DNA of 64,000 nt from Colius striatus (GCF_028858725.1 NC_084776.1:930001-994000), one strand, 5' to 3'; shown: positions 12,101-21,700, counted from the stretch's first letter. Notes: a model not told the origin generated them from the sequence alone. Numbers and translations: made by a program.

Positions 12101-15059
12101 AGATGCAAATGGGAGAATTTGTTTCCCTCTTGTGTAATATTCTGACCTGAACTTGCTCCCTTCAGTGCTGATACATAATGGAAAGGGTGCTGCCTTTCTA
12201 TCCTGACCTGGGTCAGCTCAGGAGAGGCTTGTCCATCGTGGGCTGGCTCTGGGCCATCTCAAGCATCCTTCTCTGCCTTTTATTTCAGGGGAAATTAAGC
12301 TTCCTAAAGGTTACTGTGATGCTGATCTGACTCTGGACAGCAAGCTTGAGATCCTTCTGCCACGTCGGCAGGGGCTGGGCCTCTGCTCCACAGCCTTGGC
12401 CAGTTATCTCATTAGTCTGCACAACGACTTTATCCACTCCGTGAACAAACACATCAAGGAAGATGATAGGTATGTTGCTATTGCAGCCTGGCATTTGGGG
12501 GGTTCTGCTCTATTACCTGCTGCCACACAATCAGCTTTCCCTGCTTCATAAAGGCTCCTCGCTCTAAATGGAGACCGTTTTCCTTCTGCAGGTACATGAT
12601 CAGCCTGTCAGAAGTGGCTGACCTGCACTTGATCAGTTATGAGGTTGAGAGAGACCTGATTCCTCTGATCTTGTCCAACTGCCAGTACAGCATGGAGAAG
12701 GGAGGGGAGACATTGCAGGACTTTGATCTGGAGAGGATCCAGCAGCAAGTCATCAGCAAGTTCCTGCAGGGGAAACCACTCATCACCCTAAAGGTAGGAC
12801 AAGGCAGCTTGCTGTGTTTTCTGCAGACAGCTGCCTGGCTGATGCTGGAGCCCTGCAGTGTTTGCTGCTGCCAGGCATGCACTGCAGCAGGGTAAGCACT
12901 GGTGCCAAAGCTCCATGGCCGTGGGTTTGTCTCCTGACAGGGAATACCTACGCTGGTGTACAGAGAGGATCGGAACTACGAGCAACTGTTTAACGATGTC
13001 AGGGATAAGGTGGATCAGGTGGGTCTCTGCATGGGAGGAAACAAGGCAGGCATGTGACATCCCAAGAAGTGTTAGGTTTGTCTTCTGTCACTTGTCCTGT
13101 TCATCTGATGATTTCTCTGCCGATCTCTTGGCGTGCCTCGAGTATGTGCCAACAGGCTGCCTTCTGTCAGTCGGGATGTATGAAGGAAAGGGACACAGTC
13201 CAGCATTTTCAGTTCACATCTGGGGCTCTGCCATGGTCTGTGCCTTCTGCAACCTGGGCAGCAGTGAGGAGTGGCTCCAAACTCATGGTTTGACTTGATG
13301 GTTTTCAGAGTGCGCTCCCCAGTTCTGTGATGAACATGATCAGTGGGGAACTACAGTCCTACAGTGATGTCTGTGATGCTCTGTCTGTCACTGAAATCAC
13401 CTTGGGATTCCTGGCTATGGCTGGAGAGAATGCTGAAATGCTTCTGACTGACTACATAGAAAACATCCTGCAGATGGGTGATCAGACAAACCCTCTTGTA
13501 CTGCAGGTGAGTCCTGAGAGCAAACCTCTCATTCTTACAGGATAAAATCTGCACAGGTTTGTACTAAATCCAGCCACTCTGATCTCAAAGCCCAGCAAAA
13601 GTTCAGCTTGAAAAGGTGTGTGCTAGAATTCCCTCCTCATCATATCCAACAATTAGGGGAAAAAATGTTCACATCCCCTGCACCCAGTTTGCAAAGTGGG
13701 AGCAGTTAACAGCTTGTGATGCCCAGTGGCTTCTTGCAAAACCCTACAGAAAGGTGAGGTGTAGGATGAGCAGAAGATCCAGCTCTTCTCTGCACATCCA
13801 AGCTCCTCTGTCAGCACCAGGAAGGAGAATTCCCAGTTGAGTGTCAGCATAATTAGTTGCAATGCTAAAACTGAGAAAAGGGAGAACTTTCAATGATGAG
13901 TCAGCTTGCACTGACAGTGGCTTGTCTGGTGCTGAGCAGGATTGAAAATATGCCTTCACCTCTCAGAATTGGTGACAGGGGAAGGTTTTATCTCCTAATG
14001 ATGCATGAAAAGAGCCTTTCACTGAGAGAGAGGCAAAGACACTGTTATGACAAGCACGTGTGAAATAGCCCTGTCACTTCCCCACTGCCTTTCATGAACC
14101 AAAAAGATTGATTATTGAAGGCAAAATGAGGATGAGGGAGAGAGAAGCCTGTTGCAGATGAGCTGCTGCACCTGGGTTAAAAGGCCTCAATGAGCGCTCT
14201 CTGCTTGTGCTCCTGCATGGGCAGGGCATGGACAGGTTCCTAAAACACCCCTTACACTCAGGTTCACTCCGTGGATGTTTTTCTTTCAGGCCCTTAGACG
14301 ATGCCACCTAAAGCACAACATAGCCCTGTGGCAGCTTCTGTCTACCCACAAATCTGAGCAGCTGCTGCGCCTCAGAAGGGTAAGGGACACCGGTGCCTCC
14401 AGTGCCTAACTGCCTCTAAATGAAGTTCTCTAATGAAAGTTGCTCAAATGTCTATGGTTGGTTGTTTTTTTCCCCCTTGCTGCATTTGTAGGATCCTTTT
14501 GTAGATGTCAGTGCAGTCTACAAAGCTGAGCTCAGTCCAGAGATTGCCAAGCTCCTCAACACCTACCTTGTCCACTCAAGGCTGGAAACCTTTCTGCAGG
14601 AGCTCCATGAAATGATTGTCCTGAAGCTTGGACGTGTCAAAGCTGTGGATGAACTCAGACCCACATGGAGGTAAGTTAACACAGCCCCCAGCAACACAGA
14701 GTTGTTGCAGGCTGAGAGAGATGGGGCTGAAGAGAAGGTTCTGGGGTGACCTTAGAGCAGCCTTACAGTGCCCAAAGGCGTTGATAAAGCTAGAGGGACT
14801 TTTACAAGGACATGTAGTGACAGGACCAAGGGGGATGGCTCCCAAACTGTTGTGGCATTTGTAGTTTGCTGTACACCATCTAATACTGCTCCTGCTGTTT
14901 TCCAGTCTGAAGGAAGTGCTCATTCCCTACCTCGATGAGAAACAGTCTGAGATAGCTACAGAGCTACAGGAGCTGTTCCCAGAGGAGATCCTTCTCTCTC
15001 ACGCTACTGAGACCTGGAAAGCAACGGCTCAGTTCAAAAGAGAGCGCAGGGACCGCTAG
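73..15059 (+). CDS. RNF213: RNF213 (mysterin), E3 ubiquitin ligase, C-terminal 26 exons; 5' part lies outside the window
   Basis: RNF213 is a very large cytosolic AAA+ ATPase and E3 ubiquitin ligase. It is tied to lipid droplets, vascular disease (moyamoya) and ubiquitin coating of intracellular bacteria. The window holds 26 coding exons joined in phase, 3750 nt, 1249 residues plus a TAG stop at 15057-15059. That is roughly the last quarter of a protein that is about 5200 residues in human. In window numbering, the RING finger is near residues 38-75 and starts CPIC. The RZ zinc finger (CPNGHPC followed by CVDC) is near residues 545-580. A helical C-terminal domain follows to the end. The AAA+ core is upstream and not seen. 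Exon order, lengths and residues follow human RNF213 closely, so identity is secure. All introns are GT-AG. I see no frameshift or stop inside the exons. Confidence 0.96.
404..583 (+). CDS. RNF213: RNF213 RING-finger exon
   Basis: The exon encodes the C3HC4-type RING. It opens with CPIC, then CLPCCHVFCQKC, and closes with CPYC, so the full zinc-ligand set is present. The RING sits unusually late in this giant protein, as in human. The acceptor is GAATTACAG and the donor is CTCAG/GTACCC, phase 2. Confidence 0.95.
1088..1254 (+). CDS. RNF213: RNF213 exon 3 of window
   Basis: The exon lies between CCCCCAG and TCAG/GTGAGC and ends in phase 1. Its product includes the stretch FRQRCNNFF and MCFKDNEPPE, matching the region right after the RING in human RNF213. 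Confidence 0.93.
1348..1450 (+). CDS. RNF213: RNF213 exon 4 of window
   Basis: The acceptor is CTCTGCAG and the donor is TACAG/GTGAGC, phase 2. The product includes SPFNDEVDETPIIRSV and KLLLKY, which match human RNF213 residue for residue at most positions. Confidence 0.95.
1979..2093 (+). CDS. RNF213: RNF213 exon 5 of window
   Basis: The acceptor is CTCCTATAG and the donor is TTGGAG/GTAAGG, phase 0. It encodes 38 whole residues including ELYLLFVNCLE, a conserved RNF213 motif. Confidence 0.95.
2916..3126 (+). CDS. RNF213: RNF213 exon 6 of window
   Basis: The acceptor is CATCTTTAG and the donor is CCAGAG/GTAAGT, phase 1. The first half is weakly conserved and polar. The second half, with SSVEYLQAVAKVRLCL, aligns with human RNF213. 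Confidence 0.93.
4096..4286 (+). CDS. RNF213: RNF213 exon 7 of window
   Basis: The acceptor is TTTCCTCTCCAG and the donor is CAACAG/GTAAAG, phase 0. It encodes NDWHRVYLVRR and HGMEF, which are strong RNF213 landmarks. Confidence 0.95.
4579..4707 (+). CDS. RNF213: RNF213 exon 8 of window
   Basis: The acceptor is TTCTCTTGCAG and the donor is GAGAAG/GTAGGG, phase 0. It encodes 43 residues including DRYLVCGEDYRALRDAV. Confidence 0.95.
5482..5592 (+). CDS. RNF213: RNF213 exon 9 of window
   Basis: The acceptor is CTTTTCTAG and the donor is CAGCAG/GTAAGA, phase 0. It encodes 37 residues including LLLAVFREVTALY and SLHP, as in human RNF213. No single long open frame marks this exon, because the open reading stops in the flanking introns. 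Confidence 0.92.
5837..6079 (+). CDS. RNF213: RNF213 exon 10 of window
   Basis: The acceptor is GTGCTTTCAG and the donor is ATGGAG/GTAAAG, phase 0. It encodes 81 residues with EMAVHAAAVLLCGQN, which is nearly invariant in RNF213. Confidence 0.96.
6690..6771 (+). CDS. RNF213: RNF213 exon 11 of window (start of the RZ region)
   Basis: The acceptor is CCTCCATAG and the donor is TACA/GTAAGT, phase 1. It encodes HSFLPTMPEDMVAQARAW and ends in WY, just before the zinc-binding residues of the RZ finger. Confidence 0.94.
7378..7412 (+). CDS. RNF213: RNF213 35-nt microexon carrying the RZ-finger core
   Basis: The exon is only 35 nt long, with acceptor CTCTTGACAG and donor GGAGAG/GTAAGA. It encodes TCPNGHPCTVGE. 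This holds the first zinc-binding Cys and His residues of the RZ finger, the part of RNF213 needed for ubiquitylating lipid A of bacterial LPS. Its length is not a multiple of three, so skipping it would shift the frame. Confidence 0.93.
7758..7852 (+). CDS. RNF213: RNF213 exon 13 of window (rest of the RZ finger)
   Basis: The acceptor is TTTTAACTAG and the donor is TTCAG/GTAGGC, phase 2. It encodes CGRPMETSQCVDCGAQIGG, which completes the RZ zinc-binding cluster. Confidence 0.95.
8552..8711 (+). CDS. RNF213: RNF213 exon 14 of window
   Basis: The acceptor is TTTCCTACAG and the donor is CCTCAG/GTATCT, phase 0. It encodes DRTQTGHILG and a hydrophobic helix LIRLLTHLTMLLGA, both close to human RNF213. 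Confidence 0.95.
9028..9208 (+). CDS. RNF213: RNF213 exon 15 of window
   Basis: The acceptor is TTGCTCTTCAG. I place the donor at GGCCAGT/GTAAGG. That gives phase 1 and makes the joined protein exactly the human length between the LL and FD..LSTKE landmarks. The frame stays open to 9357 in the intron, so open frame alone would overextend this exon. A later GTGAGG site near 9315 is out of phase with the next exon. Confidence 0.88.
9814..9908 (+). CDS. RNF213: RNF213 exon 16 of window
   Basis: The acceptor is CTGTTGCAG and the donor is CTGGAG/GTGAGA, phase 0. It encodes FDDVLSTKENRNKWEEVVA, aligning with human RNF213. Confidence 0.9.
10309..10383. repeat. 23-bp tandem repeat, three copies, in an RNF213 intron
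   Basis: The unit TGCCTTGCAGTGTGTGTTTTACA (positions 10309-10331) repeats three times without change, plus six bases. Each unit has an AG after a short pyrimidine run, so it resembles repeated weak splice acceptors. Confidence 0.9.
10519..10770 (+). CDS. RNF213: RNF213 exon 17 of window
   Basis: The acceptor is TTTTTTAATGCAG and the donor is CAGAAG/GTGGGT, phase 0. It encodes 84 residues with YGDPAMFLPHLP and SKMWSCRKRISVE, which match human RNF213 strongly. Confidence 0.96.
10820..10895 (-). mobile_element. CR1 LINE fragment, reverse orientation
   Basis: The stretch GGTTGAGGCTGGAGAGGGAC followed by GGAGATCCTCTGGTCCAA resembles the reverse complement of the avian CR1 3' end. It is short, degraded and lies in the intron after RNF213 window exon 17. 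Confidence 0.55.
11074..11206 (+). CDS. RNF213: RNF213 exon 18 of window
   Basis: The acceptor is CCTCTTCCAG and the donor is TCGG/GTGAGA, phase 1. It encodes EAELRLVKFLPEILALQRDL, the best-conserved stretch of the C-terminal domain. Confidence 0.95.
11846..11929 (+). CDS. RNF213: RNF213 exon 19 of window
   Basis: The acceptor is TTATTCCTCAG and the donor is AATG/GTGAGT, phase 1. I chose this acceptor because the join gives exactly the human spacing between FLS and the VFLSVWNKLRSSL motif. The open frame extends upstream into the intron to 11731, but that part has no human counterpart. Confidence 0.92.
12289..12469 (+). CDS. RNF213: RNF213 exon 20 of window
   Basis: The acceptor is TTTTATTTCAG and the donor is GATAG/GTATGT, phase 2. 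It encodes EILLPRRQGLGLCSTALASY, as in human RNF213. Confidence 0.95.
12592..12793 (+). CDS. RNF213: RNF213 exon 21 of window
   Basis: The acceptor is TTCCTTCTGCAG and the donor is CTAAAG/GTAGGA, phase 0. It encodes LISYEVERDLIPLILSNCQY and FLQGKP, both diagnostic. Confidence 0.96.
12941..13018 (+). CDS. RNF213: RNF213 exon 22 of window
   Basis: The acceptor is CTCCTGACAG and the donor is GATCAG/GTGGGT, phase 0. It encodes 26 residues including GIPTLVYREDRNYEQLF. Confidence 0.94.
13309..13506 (+). CDS. RNF213: RNF213 exon 23 of window
   Basis: The acceptor is GGTTTTCAG and the donor is CTGCAG/GTGAGT, phase 0. It encodes 66 residues with LQSYSDVCDALSVTEITLGF and DILQMGDQT-like ILQMGDQT. Confidence 0.96.
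14290..14379 (+). CDS. RNF213: RNF213 exon 24 of window
   Basis: The acceptor is TTTCTTTCAG and the donor is AGAAGG/GTAAGG, phase 0. It encodes 30 residues including CHLKHNIALWQLLS and SEQLLRL. Confidence 0.94.
14492..14670 (+). CDS. RNF213: RNF213 exon 25 of window
   Basis: The acceptor is CATTTGTAG and the donor is TGGAG/GTAAGT, phase 2. It encodes YKAELSPEIAKLLNTYL and FLQELHEMIVLKL. Confidence 0.95.
14906..15059 (+). CDS. RNF213: RNF213 last coding exon and stop codon
   Basis: The acceptor is CTGTTTTCCAG. The exon encodes 51 residues including LFPEEILLSHATETWKATA and ends in TAG at 15057-15059. The C-terminus (KRERRDR) is basic, like the human one. Confidence 0.95.
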
Positions 15060-15620
15060 GACCGGGACCACCCCTCTGTCCGGGACCACCTCTCCCTCTG
15101 AGCTTCCTCATGCACGGGCAGTTTTAGGAGCACAAACATCCGTGTGGGGTTGGGGTGGGTTTTGCGTACTGCCGTGATCTGTTTTTCACTAGAGTGCGTG
15201 GCAGGCGTGTTGTGGGGCCCTGAGCCGCGTTCCTGCCGCCGGGGCAGGCCAGGGCAGGGGGCGGCCTGCAGCCAGCCGGCTCTTCAACGTAGAATGGAAA
15301 ATCCCACCCGCCCTGGGATGAAGATGAAGGATTTTTTTAACAAAGCCGCCTCCTCCCGTGCTGGGAAAGGCGCTTTCCTGGGGGGTTTGGGGTTGGATTT
15401 TTTCAGCGTGCTTTTCTTTTGACACGAGCTGGTCCCAGAGCCGCAGCCTTGGCTCCCTTTGCCCGGGGAGGAGGCAGTGCCGCTGCCCGGGGCCGGGCGC
15501 TGCTCCTTCGCTGCCTGAGCCGCGGCCTCGGCTCCCCGCTGTTCCCCGGGGCAGGGCCCCTCTCCCGGCCTCCCCCCGGCCCGCCGCTGTTCAATAAAGC
15601 CCAGTCAAGCTGCCTCTGCC
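15060..15620 (+). other. RNF213: RNF213 3' UTR
   Basis: This follows the RNF213 stop codon and runs to just past the AATAAA at 15593. From about 15420 it becomes very GC- and CpG-rich, because it overlaps the CpG island that also covers the ENDOV start. The exact cleavage site is inferred. Confidence 0.65.
15593..15598 (+). terminator. Polyadenylation signal AATAAA of RNF213
   Basis: A canonical AATAAA lies 534 nt after the stop codon. It is the only one between RNF213 and the ENDOV start codon. Confidence 0.7.
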
Positions 15621-15729
15621 TCTCGCCGCCTCCGCCGTGCTCGGAACGGCCGCTCGGGGCTCGCGTTCCCGGCGGGGAGGGGCCGGCGCGGGCAGCGCCG
15701 CGGCTGACGGGCGCTTCCGTGTCGGCGCC

Positions 15730-15785
15730 ATGGCGGGGCGGGCGGCTGAGGCGCCCCCGGCCGCCACCCTCCGCCGCTGGGAACG
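15730..15785 (+). CDS. ENDOV: ENDOV exon 1
   Basis: It encodes 18 residues plus two bases, including TLRRWER, matching the SLWKREQ region of human ENDOV across the splice. The donor is GAACG/GTAACG, phase 2. It lies inside a CpG island. Confidence 0.92.
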
Positions 15786-18700
15786 GTAACGGCGCACGCG
15801 CGGACGGGGCGGTAACCACGGCGACCCGTGAGGCGGTGGGCCCGCCATGGCGACCCGTGGGGCGGTAACCACGGCGACCCGTGAGGCGATGGGCCCACCA
15901 CGGTGATCCGTGAGGTGATGGGCCCGCCATGGCAACCCGTGGGCTGGTAACCACGGCCATCCGTGAGGCAATGGGCCCGCCATAGCAATTCGTGAGGCGA
16001 TGGACCCGCCACGGCGTGCAAGGCCGTAACTGTGGCAGCCTGTGAGGGGATGGGCCAGCCATGGCATGCAGTGCCCGCCGGCTCTCATCCTCCTCTCCAC
16101 CTTCTCTCCACCTGCCCTCGGGACCCTGTCCCGTTCCCTTGGAGCCCGTGTGCCGCCTGCCCCCGCGCACCCGCAGCCCTCAGGAGGACGAGCGCAAAGC
16201 GGGGCGAGTCGTGTCTGCCCGTTCCCCTCATGGAGGCAGCAGGAGGGTTCCCCTGTGCCCATGAACGAGGAGCTGCTCTGCTCGCGTGGCAGGGTCTGGG
16301 GGCTCCCCCTGCCACGGGCCTGCGTGGGGAGGGGCTGGTGTGGCGGGGCCTGGAGCTGTGGGGAAGGGGCAGGCGCTTCACGGGGCTGTGCGGTCTGTCG
16401 CCAGAGAGCAGGCCCAGCTGCAAGCCAGCGTGGTGGAGCAGGACACTGAGGAGTGGCAGAAAGATCCGAGCTTTGCAGGACTGGAGAGAGTGGGAGGTGT
16501 GGACTTATCCTATATCAAAGGAGATGACAGCAGAGCCTGTGCTTCCCTGGTCATCCTCAGCTACCCGGCTCTTGAGGTAAGGCAAGGGAGCAACTTCACT
16601 CCCAGGGTTGTGTCCCGGTGTGCAATAACATGAGAGTGTTAGAGAAAACTTATCACAAAGGCTATTATCACCCAATAATATGGGATGTAACATATAAAAG
16701 CTTCATCACAACCACGAGAACTGCACATCCCACAGTTTTACTGGAGTTGAGAAAGACTTTTGGGTCTCATTCCTAGCTTTCAAAATGATTAAAAACATTA
16801 TCTTTCACCCTAAAACCCATAACAAGCAGAGGAATAAAGCTGGATGCTGGTCGCTGGGATTTTTATGACCTGGATTTCAAATCCTGCCTTCATTCTTGAC
16901 TGGCTCTACACCACTGGGTTTTTGTCCTGCCTTGGACAGTTTCTTCTGGCCTGTGCACACAGAGCGAGAGTCAAGCTTTGGTAATCCTCTCCCTGGGGGA
17001 ACTTGGAGGTCCCTCACTGTGTATTTGAGTAGCTCTCCTAATTCTGTTTCAAGGGCTTCACTCTTGTGGTGTGGTAGGTGATGTCCAGCCCTGTCAGAAG
17101 GCTGCTGTCCATCCCCTTCTCTAACAAACTGGCAAAGACCATGACACTGGCACAACCCAGTGAAGCAGAGTACTTTTAAGAAGATGAGATTAGGGGACAT
17201 AAACCAGAGGAGATGCCTCTGAAACGGGCAGTAACCAAGCAGCAGAGTCCTGGAGGCCATTGTCTCTGCCTGTCCCACTGCTCCCAGGTGCTGTATGAGG
17301 ACTGCCGGATGGTGGCCGTGAGCGCCCCGTACGTGGCCGGGTTCTTGGCCTTCCGTGAGGTCCCTTTCCTGGTGGAAGCTGTTCAGAGACTTCAGCAGGA
17401 GCAGCCCAGACTCAAACCTCAGGTGTGACGTATTTCTTTGTCCCGAGTTGAGACATCGTGAGAGCAGAGTACTGCTTCAAGGTGTTCCTCCCTCTCCTGA
17501 GACCACGCTGGCTGGCTCTTCCACTGCCAGGGCAGAAAGTGCTGTGTCTAGTTGCACTGAAGTATCTGTTGCCCTTTCCTCAGGGGCCAGGGATGTGAAG
17601 TTGGGGACAGTCAGGCTTCCCTTGGCAGCAGGAGCCCCATGCTGTGTGTGGCAGCAGTGAAGAGTGCTGCCAACCACCCCGAGCTGGTGCTGCTCATTTA
17701 GTCAGATGTGGGCAGCATTGCAGGAAAACCTTTACAGACAGAAGTAAAAGGACAAAGAATTGTCTTTACTCAGAGGGGCAGTACCTCTGTTTGCCTGGTT
17801 GAGTGGAGTGCAGTGCACAGGAAATAGCATTTCTTTTGTGGCCTTTTCAGGTGCTTCTTGTGGATGGCAATGGCCTGCTCCATCCCAGAGGTAGGACTCT
17901 ATCCCTGTGCTGCTGCTTGAGATTCCAGGTCTCTGGTGCCCTGCGGTTACACTGACTCGTTGTTGGCAGGATTTGGAGTGGCCTGTCACCTCGGAGTCTT
18001 GACGGATCTCCCGTGCATTGGAGTGGCCAAGAACCTCCTCCAGGTGGATGGTTTGGCTAAGGATGAGCTGCACAAAGAGCAGGTTAGGCCAGGCTGGGAA
18101 TCCATTTCCACTCTTTCATATCCCAAGAGACCTGGGGTAGCTGCATGCATACAAGTACTTCCTAACCAACTCCCTCTGTATGTTTGTCCCTAGATTCGTT
18201 CCTTGCAGAAGGGAGGAGATACTTTCCCACTCACAGGCACCTCAGGGAGAGTCCTGGGCATGGTAAGCTGTGGGGAATTTCCTGCTCACTTGGCCATCAG
18301 CTTTATGTAGCTGAGAGCACTGGAGGATGTTGTTCTGATAGTAGGACAGTCTCAGCAATGTTAGTTCAGGACAATGGTGTCAGCAGGGGACCAGTGACAC
18401 TGCTTCCCCTTTTCTGTGAGCTCAGGCATTTGTAGGGGTGGACAGCTCGGATTCATGTCCATAGCTGTGGCCTCTGAGGGCCATGCTCCAACATCCCTGT
18501 GTGTGACGCATGGTCAAGAAGAGGTGCCAGTTCTGTAGCAGCTCACCAGGACGTAGATGGCAGTGGGGCAAACGGGCACATGCAAGAAACTTCCTGACTC
18601 TGGTGTTGTTTCACCATAGTCTGTTGTTAGCAAGTGAGTTAGTGTTAGCAAGTCTCTCTGCTTCCCAGGGCAGGGTGGGGCGTTTGGGGGTCACAGGGGC

Positions 18701-21700
18701 CCGAAAGGACAAACAGTCCCTGTGAGAAGAGGTTCAAGCAGGCTGAGAGTTGCCATATACAGAGTCACCATCCCACTTTCTAAGGACAAGTAGCTACCTT
18801 ATAATTCATCTGCCCCTCTGCATTTGTTAAAATCACCTCTTAGGGATGTGACCTTTGTTGTTTCTGAATGCCAGGTGCTGCGCAGCCACAACAAGAGCTC
18901 CAAGCCCCTGTACGTGTCCGTGGGTCACCGGGTGTGCCTGCAGACAGCCGTGGGGCTGGTCAGGTCCTGCTGCAGGTACCGCATCCCGGAGCCCATCCGC
19001 CAGGTACAGCACGGGGGGCTGGGGCGAGGAGGGGGCTGGGGGTGCCAAGCCCATGGCCATGCTTCAGAGCCTCAGTTTGCCACACCTCTGCAATGGGCAG
19101 CTCTGCAGCTGGCGCCCTGCTGATGGGCCTGCTCGCCCCGGCCTGTTGCAGGGTGGTTTGTGTGGTGGTTCACTGATCCTCCCCTCTTCCCTGCTCGCTG
19201 TCCTGACGCAGTGCCCGGAGCACACACAGCCCTTACTGCAGACACAGCCTGACTGATGGCTTGGTTCCTCTCTGCAGGCAACTTTAGTGATGCAGATGTT
19301 AGTAGAGAGGAGCTGAAAGTGCAGTGTTCCAGGGCTCTTTGGGCCGAGCACAGACCGCAGTGCTGCTCCTCCGGGCTTTTCCTTGCTACTGCACTCTGCA
19401 AGGAGCTGCAGCTCTGGGGGCAGCAGCCGGTAGGTGACAGCACTGGATCGCCCTCAGCGAGCCGCAGCTGCCACCGAGGCTCAGCTTCAGGCTGATTAAA
19501 TCGCAGCAGGGTTTGAGGAAAGGATCTGGAGAAGTGTAAAGCCTCTGGGACTGTAAAGCCTGAGAAACACTTCCCCTCTCTCAGGGTGACAGTGTTGTGG
19601 GTGGCTCGGGCAGGCCAGACCCAGTGACAGCCCGGGAGCAGGGCCCATGGCCATAAGGTTGCCCTGGAGCTGCTGCCCCACTGTGCAGTCCAATGTCTGC
19701 CCACATCTGCTCTGCAGCTCCTCTGAGCAGCACGGAGGGGATCCTGCCGAGGGCTGGCATGCAGCCCCTGCACACAGGAGCTCCTCGTTGCCACTGCAGT
19801 GCTTGCTGAAAACAGAGCCTTGAGTTATAGTTATAAGCCAGACAAAAATCTTAACACATTAGAGAAAAACAAGCCTTGAAGTGTCCAGAACAGAAGGAGA
19901 GTTTCTGATCTCAGAAACTACTACTGCCAGACGGGAGTAGGCTGATGGATCTCCTTATGTAATCTCTTCCTGCAAGGGACAATGCCTCCGCAGAGCTCTG
20001 CAGTTGGGCGTCTTCAGAGGAAAGGGGAAAAGCATTCCCCGTGGAAACAAACGGGTGTCTTGGAGCTTTTCACCCCCCTCGTTTCATTTCTGACTATCTC
20101 CAGTGTTTGTCTGTGTTCTGAAACTCTTCCAGTTCTTTGTGACCTTTATATAAAGTGATGGAATAAATTGTTGTTACTTTCCTTACAAAGAGACTAAAAA
20201 ATCTCTGTAAGGAAAGTGACAACAAAGGGAGTGTGTTTACTGTAGAGGTAGAGGGATGGCAGGAGATAAGGACACTTAAACCTTTCCCTGTCTGAGTTTC
20301 TCTGTATTGTAGCTGTCACAGATCTTGTGTGATAACTGTCACAGATCTTGACACAGGGCAGTGCTGGAAGCCTCAGCTCTTGAGCACCTGGAATTAGGAG
20401 GTGAGAGGCTGTGGAGAATCCTGCTGTGGATGGCTGCCTTGGCCTTTTTGCTGTAGTGTGTTCCCAGAACAAGCTTGCAGACCTGATGGGTGATGTGCTT
20501 TGGCTTTCCCAGTGTTGTGAAAGACTTCTGGATCATTAACTCCCTTTGTAAGTTCTAGTAGCCCTGGAAGTACAGTGCTCTGAAGAGAACTCAGCTGCCT
20601 GTGCCTCAAGGCTGTGTTTATGGCTTGTGTGAGGATGGCAGCATGGGTAGTGCTGGGTGGCTCTTGTGGGAGCTTAAACCTTCTGCCTTCCTCGAGGCAC
20701 AGCCTGCACAGGGTGTGCTGTGCTTCCTGGCCATGCAGCACTATCGAGGCAGTGATCAGAAACTGTTTGATTTGCCTTCAGCCTACAGTATGGTTGTACT
20801 GCCAAAGTGTGGCTGTGATGCAGCTGAGAGCAGTGATCTTTCAGAGCAAGCAGAGGGAAGTTCATTACCACCTACAATCAGGATTTCCACCCCGCTTGGC
20901 CTTTGGTCCATGTGTGAGGCTGACCTGGCAGAATTTTGCTTCTATGGGGGTGGTCTCTCTGCCTAGCCAGCTTGTGAGGTTTTGAGGTTCTTCTGCAGAG
21001 ATTTGGTCATTTGGAGCTGCCCAGATGGGGACTGAGGTAGGCAGGAGCTGTCATCCCAGAATAATAAGCAGAGCATTCAAACTGAGTGGCACTGGAACAA
21101 CACCAAGCTCCTCTGAGAGCAACTGCTTCTGGCCCAGGTCAAAACCCTTCTCCAGTGCTTGCCCACACTCCAAGCCTGCTCACACCCAGGATCCCCATGC
21201 ACAGCACAGGGGAAACAGAAACTTTTAGCACTCTCCAGCTGATGGGGATGGCACTGGGACCGATTCCTCTGCTCTGGCTGTTTCGGGTTCCTGGCTGGCT
21301 GCACATCAGCCTCCAGCTCACTCCATGATCCTTTTAGCTCCAGCTGGCACCTTGCCCAGCTGGTTCCTGCTGGCTCAGGGTGCAGCTGATGGGGCAGCCT
21401 GATGTTGCTCCAGCCCACCAAGAAGGACAGAAGTAGGCCTGCCCAGAGCTGGGAATTTCTGTGAGTTGCTTCCTGTGAAATATTCAACACTTCCCTTAGG
21501 AGAGCTGAGAAGAAACCCGTCATCCCTCTGCACCACGTGAATAGCTCCTGCTGCCCATCAGGGAAAGCAGTAGCTGATATCCCAAAACTCCAAGTCCCTT
21601 CAGATGTGTCCTCACTGCAAGCTTGCCACTTACCCAGGGATACCCCCTGCCCCTCAGAAGACAGGCAACAGTTCCACACCCTAATGCCAGCACTAGTCCC

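Larger units (their letters stand above)
15420..16070. promoter_or_regulatory. CpG island over the RNF213 3' end and the ENDOV promoter
   Basis: The base composition changes sharply to GC-rich with many CpG dinucleotides around the ENDOV first exon. I see no clear TATA box, so this looks like a CpG-island promoter. The island also covers the end of the RNF213 3' UTR. Confidence 0.7.

Noticed and set aside
15403-16262. Minus-strand frames of 138-255 codons with MAGPSPHG-like repeats
   Set aside because: They come from the GC-rich minisatellite and CpG island at the ENDOV promoter.
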